Assembly: GCA_002686195.1 (NCBI GenBank)
Contig: NZAS01000116.1
Span: forward strand, 2,501-14,643
Length of the DNA stretch: 12,143 nt
Direction: 5' to 3'
From: Candidatus Pacearchaeota archaeon
Lineage (GTDB): Archaea > Nanoarchaeota > Nanoarchaeia > Pacearchaeales > GW2011-AR1
This document shows positions 7,070-12,143 of this stretch, in pieces. A program made the translations under genes and the position numbers. The notes below the pieces were generated by a model. That model was not told the origin of the DNA, did no database searches, and worked only from the letters and a program-made list of their open reading frames with translations. Each line of letters starts with the position of its first letter. Position 1 is the first letter of the stretch.

Positions 7070-7882
7070 TTATGAACCTATAAAATTATTATTTTTTGCG
7101 TAGAACATGCAAGTGGTAATATCTGCAACATTTTCAGAATTATTCAAAAAGTCTTTAGTTATATTATCATGAAGTTTTTCCGATAGAATAACACCATTAC
7201 TGTTCCACCTACACCATATTCTATGTACCCAAATATCAAAATTCAAAGATTTCATCTTTTTACAAATATTTATTGCCTTTTCCATATTAGATACCAAACC
7301 ACATCGTGCATGAAATTCAAGAGCAACATTTCTAACATTATTTTTAATGTAATCATAGTTTTCATTCGTAAAAACACGATACTCTCCCCCTTCACAATCC
7401 ATTTTTAACAAATTAATACAATCTATGCCATTTTCTTCAACCAACGTTTTTAAAGTAATACCTTCAATCATAAAATCAGTTTTTGTATTTGTCAACTCAG
7501 CAAACGTATAATCTTTTGTTGGCAGGGAATCTGTATTTTTTTCTTCTGCAAATGTAGCACCATCAACATCACTTATTGCCTTATTGATAAGAACTACACT
7601 ATCTTCTATATTTTCTTTCCTAAGACTTTTTAAGATATAATCATAATTTTTTTTCATCGGTTCTAGTGCAAAACATCTAGCCCCCATCTTCACAAAGTCA
7701 ATGATATTATTCCCCAAATATGCACCAATATCTATAACAATATCTCCTTTTTGTACTTTATAATACTCCGTATAATAATTTTGAACTATTTCTCCAGATG
7801 AAACTTCGTCTATGGTGGGTAATATAAATTTTCCTTTACTTGGATCAAATCTGGTAACAATTTCTGAAGTTATTCCTTGCAT
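7070..7882 (-). CDS. FkbM-family SAM-dependent methyltransferase (cargo gene)
   Basis: This 270-aa protein has a Rossmann methyltransferase core. Motif I is VIDIGAYLGNN (49-59), the usual SAM-binding glycine loop. ALEP (72-75) is the acidic end of strand 2, and INLLKMDCEGGEYRVF (156-171) is the FkbM signature, usually written LKIDVEG-E. FkbM enzymes are generally O-methyltransferases of sugars or small molecules; the substrate here cannot be read from sequence. There is no signal peptide or membrane segment. The ATG at 7882 shares one base with the gp15 stop (TAATG) and has only a weak upstream GGAT, so it is probably coupled to gp15. My count of bases 7081-7380 is 82 G+C in 300 (27%), against 71 in 180 (39%) at 6061-6240 in gp17, which suggests separate origin. 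T4 has no gene at this place. Confidence 0.9.
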   Translation of the reverse strand: MQGITSEIVTRFDPSKGKFILPTIDEVSSGEIVQNYYTEYYKVQKGDIVIDIGAYLGNNIIDFVKMGARCFALEPMKKNYDYILKSLRKENIEDSVVLINKAISDVDGATFAEEKNTDSLPTKDYTFAELTNTKTDFMIEGITLKTLVEENGIDCINLLKMDCEGGEYRVFTNENYDYIKNNVRNVALEFHARCGLVSNMEKAINICKKMKSLNFDIWVHRIWCRWNSNGVILSEKLHDNITKDFLNNSENVADITTCMFYAKNNNFIGS

Positions 7883-8868
7883 TAGATATTATCCGTTTGT
7901 GTTTCCGTTACCGTATATGAATCATCAGCATCGGCAGTAGTTGGATCTGGTACTTGAACGGTTCTTATATTTGCCGTTTCCATTGCTATCTGTGTATCAT
8001 CCAAACCACTGAAAATCTTTTTAGAATATAATTGGGTAATTGCTTCCCTTACTACCACAGATTCTTTTGCTGGGCCGTAGAGATAGGTTTTCAGTTGGAA
8101 ATTTAGTGTCCAAATAATCAATCTGCGTTCATTTTCAGATGCCCCTTCCCATTGATCCTCTTGCGAAACATCTGTCAAAACTATTGGTATATCATGTTTT
8201 TGTACATCATTGATGCTAACCGTGAATTCTGGTGTAAAATACGGCAAAATTTGTTCGACGATTTTCAGACCATCTTCGGTGGTATCACATGCCACTGCTA
8301 ATGCAATATCCATATTATAGGGTACTCGTTGCCAATAATAAATAACTTTACTGCTATCCGATGTATCTGCTCCAGATGATGCCAATGATCCTGTAGTATT
8401 ACTAGTTGATCCTGTTATAGTTTCACTGTCTGTAAAAGCACCACTGGCATCTCTCACCCGAATTGTGGTAGTGCTTGGTTGATCAACTATATATGCTGTT
8501 GATGTGCTAATTGCACCCGTAATTCTCTCACCTGTAGAAAACAGATTTGGTGCTATAGCAAAGGTTAAAGTTTTGTAAGTTGTTGCCGTTTTTTGCATAG
8601 TATTGAGTTTTCTGGATGCATCATAAGTCAGCCCCGTCCATTCAAAACTCATTCGTGGCAAACCACCTTGAACTTCGGCAACATTGGCCGCAGTTGATTG
8701 CTGTAAAATTTGCACAAACCTTGCTCTGGGTGCATATGCCAATGGTACACCAACACTTTGGATTGTAGTACCAGAACCAGCCCGTTTAATAGTAATACCA
8801 TTGAACAAAGTGCCAAACGCAACTAAAGACTTTCGGATTGATTCGTTATAAAAAGTTGTACCTAACAT
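7882..8868 (-). CDS. gp15: Tail sheath stabiliser / tail terminator, T4 gp15 family
   Basis: gp15 forms a hexamer capping the finished tail and joins it to the neck. The family start MLGTTFYNESIRKSLVAFGT matches the T4 pattern of FYN-S-R then GDLF/GTLF and I-IKR (27-29). VPLAYAPRARF (41-51), the LPRMSFEWTGLTYDASRKLN region (70-89), and VPYNMDIALAV (182-192) leading into GLKIVEQILPYFTPEF (200-215) and DIPIVLTDVS (226-235) are the conserved core. T4 gp15 is 272 aa; this one is 328 aa. Most of the difference is a Ser/Thr/Gly-rich segment at about 108-172 placed between two conserved blocks, plus an acidic Thr-rich tail (305-328). Its start shares one base with the gp14 stop (TAATG), and its stop does the same with the methyltransferase start. 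Confidence 0.95.
   Translation of the reverse strand: MLGTTFYNESIRKSLVAFGTLFNGITIKRAGSGTTIQSVGVPLAYAPRARFVQILQQSTAANVAEVQGGLPRMSFEWTGLTYDASRKLNTMQKTATTYKTLTFAIAPNLFSTGERITGAISTSTAYIVDQPSTTTIRVRDASGAFTDSETITGSTSNTTGSLASSGADTSDSSKVIYYWQRVPYNMDIALAVACDTTEDGLKIVEQILPYFTPEFTVSINDVQKHDIPIVLTDVSQEDQWEGASENERRLIIWTLNFQLKTYLYGPAKESVVVREAITQLYSKKIFSGLDDTQIAMETANIRTVQVPDPTTADADDSYTVTETQTDNI
8353..8547 (-). other. Inserted Ser/Thr/Gly-rich segment within gp15
   Basis: This encodes about residues 108-172 of gp15, between TYKTLTFAIAP and VIYYWQRVPYN, which would be nearly adjacent in T4 gp15. It contains two similar half-repeats, GERITGAISTSTA (113-125) and SETITGSTSNTTG (148-160), flanking TTTIRVRDASGAF (133-145). 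The GE.ITG..S...A pattern is a beta-type motif that I recall from many phage structural proteins. The insert is likely to form a small beta domain on the tail's outer surface, which is an inference. Confidence 0.7.
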
Positions 8869-9500
8869 TAAAATTGTCCAAATGGATTGGTTTCTGTGAA
8901 GTCTACGATACCACCATCAGCATCAGTTTCAATTGCCGTACTTTGTGTGAAGTTATCTGATGGGGTTGTTTCTGTTACCAAATTATCGACTTCGGTTATA
9001 CCTGTATCCATAGTGTCCTCTGCATATCTGAACAATGAACATTCCATTTGCCAAATATAATTGTTACCCAATTGAAAAAATGGAATCATATCTTCGGTAA
9101 AAGTAATCTCATATATTTGACCAGATAGTGGCAAATAAATCAAATCACCTTCTCTCGGTTTAACTATTTCTGAATCACCAGCAGTTACAACTTCGGTAAA
9201 ACGACTCAATGAACACACTAACTGACATGTATCTGTAACTTCAAATCCAAATCTAGTTATAATATCCCCACCACCACCAAAACCATTAATGGTATCTTGA
9301 CCAAAATACATTTCGATGGTATATGCTGTATTGAAACTGTTATTTTCCGCATCATCAAACAATGTATCCACGTTGTTTCTAGTTCTGGGTAGATATTTGA
9401 CATCAAAACCAGCAACCTGTATTGCTTCAGTTACTAGATTTTGCACCATACTTTGTTCTTTTACTGAAGTATTATGCGTAAATACTGTTCTGACTGTCAT
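8868..9500 (-). CDS. gp14: Neck protein, T4 gp14 family
   Basis: gp14 joins gp13 in the neck that closes the packaged head and receives the tail. At 210 aa it is shorter than T4 gp14 (256 aa). Conserved parts are LVTEAIQVAGFDVKYLPR (22-39), resembling T4 LVAESIQMRGVECYYVPR, the GFEVTD region (85-90), and the clear block KPREGDLIYLPLSGQIYEIT (114-133) with FFQLG (140-144). The C-terminus is acidic and ends TNPFGQF, similar to the SSPFDNDF end of T4 gp14. The start ATG at 9500 has GGATAAG just upstream and lies 3 bases from the gp13 stop. Its stop shares a base with the gp15 start, so gp13-gp14-gp15 form one tightly packed translation unit. Confidence 0.92.
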   Translation of the reverse strand: MTVRTVFTHNTSVKEQSMVQNLVTEAIQVAGFDVKYLPRTRNNVDTLFDDAENNSFNTAYTIEMYFGQDTINGFGGGGDIITRFGFEVTDTCQLVCSLSRFTEVVTAGDSEIVKPREGDLIYLPLSGQIYEITFTEDMIPFFQLGNNYIWQMECSLFRYAEDTMDTGITEVDNLVTETTPSDNFTQSTAIETDADGGIVDFTETNPFGQF

Positions 9501-9503
9501 CTC

Positions 9504-10244
9504 TTATCCTATTAGCATATGTGGCATTTCTTCGTAATTCATTTGCATTTGTGTTTCTAGGGTTTCGATTTCGGTTGTGGCTTCTTGCAATAAAGTTGCA
9601 CCACTATATGTAATACCGCCAGGTAGTTGCAACCCTTCAAATTTGCTTAGATTTGTACCCCATTGTTTTTTCATAAGTGCAGTAGAATATCGTTTCAACC
9701 ATCTATCGTTATATACCGATGTATAAGTATCTGGATCTAATATTTCATGCACCTCTATTACTAAATATTCATCTACTGCAACATCATTAGTCCAATCCAT
9801 ATAGATATATAATCTATCCTCATGACGACTAAATTGAAATGGATGATGCCCAACCATCAAATTGTCAATAGTTTCCATATGGCCACTAACCATTGTATAA
9901 TGCATCATCTGCACATCAGTGAAATCATATAGATCATTGAGTCTTAGTTGGTATCTAAGATCAAACATATTAACTCCAGAATTAGATTCTATTGGGAAAA
10001 CATTAGACACACCCGTTATGCTTGTACCAACAGGAATATACTTATTAGTTTTATCATCTGCCGTAACCTGATGTTTCAAGTAACTTCTGGTTATTGCATC
10101 GTAGTGATAATCTTGGTAATATTGCAATGCATCATCAATAGAATCGTCTGCTTGATCTGTACTGATGTTGATGTCAATAACACCATCACCAAGTTTGCGT
10201 TTGCAATAACTTATTAGAGTTGCTCTTGAATTTGGAACTGCCAT
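9504..10244 (-). CDS. gp13: Neck protein, T4 gp13 family
   Basis: gp13 binds the portal after packaging and, with gp14, makes the head ready for tail joining. At 246 aa it is shorter than T4 gp13 (309 aa). The N-terminus is diagnostic: RATLISYCKRKLGDGVIDIN (7-26) followed by the acidic helix DQADDSIDDALQYYQDYHYD (30-49), the pattern used to recognise this family. Later come a hydrophobic YIPVG (69-73), a SRHEDRLYIYMDW segment (139-151), and a C-terminal WLKRYSTALMKKQWGTNLSK region (182-201) with LPGGITYSG. Start ATG at 10244 overlaps the preceding stop by one base (TAATG) and has GAGGAAAG about 7 bases upstream, so it can initiate on its own. I see no unusual insertion. Confidence 0.92.
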   Translation of the reverse strand: MAVPNSRATLISYCKRKLGDGVIDINISTDQADDSIDDALQYYQDYHYDAITRSYLKHQVTADDKTNKYIPVGTSITGVSNVFPIESNSGVNMFDLRYQLRLNDLYDFTDVQMMHYTMVSGHMETIDNLMVGHHPFQFSRHEDRLYIYMDWTNDVAVDEYLVIEVHEILDPDTYTSVYNDRWLKRYSTALMKKQWGTNLSKFEGLQLPGGITYSGATLLQEATTEIETLETQMQMNYEEMPHMLIG

Positions 10245-10642
10245 TAGAAACTTTCCTCGTTTGGGTTTGCATCTATAGCTGCAAAAACTTCAGTATTCCA
10301 TTCATCTGATGATGGATCTCTGAGTCGTGTAATGGATAATCTTCCTGACGTTTCATTGATGTCAATAGAACTGGAATTAAACTGGATAGTAACATCATTT
10401 CCTACTACAGAATTTGCACCATTGGTAACTATAACAGTATTATCTGCACCTAAAATTGAACCTCTCGGTACAGATTGCATTGCATCAACACCATTTCCGA
10501 TAATGATATTACCGATAGTTAGAGTAGTCGTACCTGTGCCACCATCAACCACACCAATAGTGTCACTGAGTTGATATTGACCCAAACCAGTGACCTTGCC
10601 CGAATCATCAAAAATTGCCCTTAAAGGTGTTTGATCTGCCAT
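10244..10642 (-). CDS. Small GGTG-motif structural protein (132 aa), fibre-like
   Basis: I do not recognise a named family, but the sequence looks like a virion or fibre protein. Residues 1-35 (PLRAIFDDSGKVTGLGQYQL and following) lead into VVDGGTGTTTLTIGNIIIGN (31-50), a GGTG hinge motif common in marine phage fibre proteins. A beta-rich part follows, with VIVTNG and DVTIQFNSSS, then an acidic tail (DPSSDEW and ANPNEESF). It aligns by eye with the 189-aa protein at 11330-11899 over the first 85 or so residues, so the two are probable paralogues. The start ATG has a G-run GGGGGGAA directly upstream. It sits 9 bases after the 105-aa gene and shares one base with the gp13 start. Confidence 0.85.
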   Translation of the reverse strand: MADQTPLRAIFDDSGKVTGLGQYQLSDTIGVVDGGTGTTTLTIGNIIIGNGVDAMQSVPRGSILGADNTVIVTNGANSVVGNDVTIQFNSSSIDINETSGRLSITRLRDPSSDEWNTEVFAAIDANPNEESF

Positions 10643-10651
10643 TGTTCCCCC

Positions 10652-10969
10652 CTATAGTGGTAGTGTAGCATCACCTGATATTGCCGCCCCACAATCAATG
10701 ACAATAGAATAGTTTCTTATTACTTCATTTGTCAATTCATATTTACTCGTACTTTGAGTCAATTTCAGTTGATGTAATATTTGACCATCTAAAGTTATCG
10801 TATCCACTTCTCCAAAATCATGAGAAAAGGTATCAGCAGAAAATACAACCTCTCTTGCCGTTGCCGTTATATCATTTTCCCGATCTTGTAAAAGTTTGAT
10901 CTGATCGGCAAAGGTTTTATTGGTGAAAGTTTTTATTTCTGCGTCTGTGCCGTAATATTTCAATCCCAT
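10652..10969 (-). CDS. Hypothetical small structural protein (105 aa)
   Basis: No family is recognised. The protein starts MGLKYYGTDAEIKTFTNKTF, has a charged helical stretch (about 15-40, IKLLQDRENDITATAREVVF), then a beta-type region with ITLDGQILHQLKL and SIVIDCG. There is no Cys pair, signal peptide or membrane segment. ATG at 10969 has an AGGGGTAGAG purine stretch upstream and lies 10 bases after the previous stop. Its setting among short beta-rich genes just before the neck genes suggests a virion component, such as a small neck, whisker or fibre-base protein. That is inferred from position only. Confidence 0.8.
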   Translation of the reverse strand: MGLKYYGTDAEIKTFTNKTFADQIKLLQDRENDITATAREVVFSADTFSHDFGEVDTITLDGQILHQLKLTQSTSKYELTNEVIRNYSIVIDCGAAISGDATLPL

Positions 10970-10979
10970 TGCTCTACCC

Positions 10980-11327
10980 CTATGTTATTACTAAAACTGA
11001 TGCCATCACATCCAATTTTTCTTCTGCTGACGCATAGATACTAAGTTTTCTCTGCTCTGCTTCTTCACTTGATGCTGTTAGGTTAATTGGTTTTTCTATC
11101 ACCATTGTTGATTGTGCTGGCACAACAACATTAAACAATATGTAACCTTTGTTTACATTGCCACCATCTCTCAATTGCAAATAAAAATGAACATCACCCG
11201 TGTGCTTATTGGAAATATAAATGGCATGAACTGTAGCCTCACCCGCTGTATATACTGGTGTTAAATCAACAATACTTTCTTCTTCTGGTACATTGACAAC
11301 AGATTTAGTTTGAAAATCAGTAGCCAT
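10980..11327 (-). CDS. Hypothetical small beta-sandwich protein (115 aa)
   Basis: The protein reads like a single beta-sandwich: VHAIYISNKHTGDVHFYLQL (33-52), then KGYILFNVVVPAQSTMVIEK (59-78), then a pattern ending KLDVMASVLVIT. The order IYISN, F-LQL, VVPAQST, then a final strand with an LDV-AS motif resembles a class of roughly 110-aa virion-associated proteins of cyanophages and other marine phages that I recall, without a settled function. The start ATG at 11327 has GGAGGA 5 bases upstream, lying inside the last codons of the preceding gene, and the gap is 2 bases. No catalytic motif is visible. A structural role near the neck or tail is likely but inferred. Confidence 0.82.
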   Translation of the reverse strand: MATDFQTKSVVNVPEEESIVDLTPVYTAGEATVHAIYISNKHTGDVHFYLQLRDGGNVNKGYILFNVVVPAQSTMVIEKPINLTASSEEAEQRKLSIYASAEEKLDVMASVLVIT

Positions 11328-11329
11328 TA

Positions 11330-11899
11330 CTATCCTCCAAAGACAATAGACATTGCCACTGCCAAACCATCTGATTGCAAAACCGCATTCCCTTCTGCAT
11401 CCTCGACCAATGCTACCCCATCTTTAATTGCAATCAATTCCCTTTTTATCTCTTTGACTCGACCAGACTCATCCACATCTATTGCTTTGACTACCTCTAA
11501 ATTTACTTCAGTAGTGAAATCAGAGATACCAGAAGATGCATCTATCATTGGTGCAATTTTCAGATTGCCCTGTGCATCAACTTCCAGACCACCACTAGTT
11601 GGAACTTTGACCGTACCTAAGTTGTTTTGTGTGGCAATACCAAGACCGAGTGATGAATCGAGGGAGATAGTAATAGTACCATCTCCACTCGTCACCACCA
11701 CTTGCCCTGCTTGCCCTTGAATTTTATTTCTTGTTAGAGATCCAGATGCGTTTCCAACCAATATTTCACCACTGGAATAGGTATTTTGTCCAGTACCACC
11801 AAATGGTGCAGAAACATATTCACCTGATTGAAATTCCGACAAACCCGTTGGTGTTCCAGATGCATCGTAGTCTCCCCTAACAGGAATTTTAACTGGCAT
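11330..11899 (-). CDS. GGTG-motif fibre-like structural protein (189 aa)
   Basis: The N-terminus PVKIPVRGDYDASGTPTGLS leads to SAPFGGTGQNTYSSGEILVG (30-49), then GQAGQVVVTSGDGTITISLD (61-80). GGTG followed by G-I-VGN is a hinge motif often seen in marine phage tail fibres. The middle (about 81-125) is Gly/Asn-rich beta sequence (LGTVKVPTSGGLEVDAQGNL). The last 60 residues are more charged (VKAIDVDESGRVKEIKRELI) and end in a hydrophobic AVAMSIVFGG. It is probably a small fibre, whisker or collar protein, and a paralogue of the 132-aa protein downstream. The start at 11899 has GAGGT about 11 bases upstream, inside the end of the preceding gene, with a 6-base gap. Confidence 0.85.
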   Translation of the reverse strand: MPVKIPVRGDYDASGTPTGLSEFQSGEYVSAPFGGTGQNTYSSGEILVGNASGSLTRNKIQGQAGQVVVTSGDGTITISLDSSLGLGIATQNNLGTVKVPTSGGLEVDAQGNLKIAPMIDASSGISDFTTEVNLEVVKAIDVDESGRVKEIKRELIAIKDGVALVEDAEGNAVLQSDGLAVAMSIVFGG

Positions 11900-11905
11900 T
11901 TTTTA

Positions 11906-12143
11906 CTATACCTCGCTGACATCTCCGTCTTGAAAATCTTCGTCTGTTTCATCCCCAAATTTGAAATTACCCGTTGGGTCTAATTCTTTGGCGGATGGCC
12001 GTGGTGTTGGTTCAGTACCGTTGTCTGGAGTTCCTCCTTGCAATTGCGGTTGTTGTTGCTGTTGTTGCATTTCTGGTGTTACAATCTCCAATGAACCTGT
12101 ATCGGTATTCAGTGTATACTGCTGTTCTGGATCACCACCTTTC
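11906..12143 (-). CDS. C-terminal end of an unrecognised Gln/Pro-rich protein (5' part outside window)
   Basis: The frame is open from the right edge with no stop, so the start lies beyond the window; a TTG at 12091 and an ATG at 12070 are internal candidates but not needed. The visible 78 residues contain a Gln run (MQQQQQQPQLQ, encoded by CAA/CAG repeats at about 12050-12070), a Pro/Thr/Gly linker (GGTPDNGTEPTPRPSAKELD), and an acidic end (GDETDEDFQDGDVSEV). This looks like a disordered C-terminal tail. It may belong to a structural protein, since the genes after it do, but the folded part is not visible and I cannot name it. It ends 6 bases before the 189-aa gene. Confidence 0.7.
   Translation of the reverse strand, partial: KGGDPEQQYTLNTDTGSLEIVTPEMQQQQQQPQLQGGTPDNGTEPTPRPSAKELDPTGNFKFGDETDEDFQDGDVSEV

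Noticed and set aside
7267..7274. AATAAATA on the minus strand inside the methyltransferase gene as a late promoter for gp16
   Set aside because: It is one mismatch from the octamer but lies in a very AT-rich coding stretch about 190 bases before gp16, so chance occurrence is likely.
11310..11720. Plus-strand open frame of 136 codons opposite the 189-aa gene
   Set aside because: It is antisense to a gene with good spacing and motifs, and the Ser/Thr/Pro-rich product reflects the complementary strand.
12048..12070. CAA/CAG trinucleotide run as a repeat element
   Set aside because: It is explained by a poly-glutamine stretch in an open coding frame, so it is noted in that gene rather than as a separate repeat.

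Overview
The window is a late, structural stretch of a T4-like myovirus genome, either a phage or a contig from one. Every gene I can support lies on the minus strand, so transcription runs from position 12143 down to 1. The core order, gp13-gp14-gp15-gp16-gp17-gp18-gp19-gp20-gp67-like, is the T4 order for neck, sheath terminator, terminase, tail sheath, tail tube, portal and prohead core. Protein lengths, the compact overlapping genes and the G/T-rich low-complexity inserts resemble the marine T4-like phages (cyanophage and pelagiphage relatives) more than coliphage T4 itself. The host cannot be named from this window.

Layout in transcription order. (1) 12143-10244 holds five small genes upstream of gp13: the C-terminal end of a Gln/Pro-rich protein, a 189-aa GGTG-motif fibre-like protein, two small beta-rich proteins (115 and 105 aa), and a 132-aa protein that looks like a paralogue of the 189-aa one. 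(2) 10244-7882 is the neck and tail-completion block gp13, gp14, gp15. gp15 carries an extra Ser/Thr/Gly-rich segment of about 65 residues in its middle. (3) 7882-7070 is a non-T4 cargo gene, an FkbM-family methyltransferase, set between gp15 and gp16 and clearly more AT-rich than a sample of gp17. (4) 7063-5014 is the packaging motor, small and large terminase, overlapping by 20 bases. (5) 4932-2262 encodes sheath (gp18) and tube (gp19). A perfect T4-type late promoter octamer TATAAATA lies just before gp18 and a 7/8 match lies before gp19. (6) 2253-2232 is a strong GC hairpin separating gp19 from gp20. (7) 2215-1 contains the portal gp20, a short gp67-like prohead core protein, and the start of an unrecognised protein that runs off the left edge.

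Together these genes supply the DNA entry vertex and packaging motor of the head, the neck joining head to tail, and the contractile tail shaft. Coding density is close to complete; the largest gap is the 81-base gp17-gp18 spacer. I see no tRNA, CRISPR, insertion sequence or integrase. The unusual parts are the methyltransferase inside the neck/terminase block, the extra domains inside gp15 and gp18, and the duplicated GGTG proteins before gp13.
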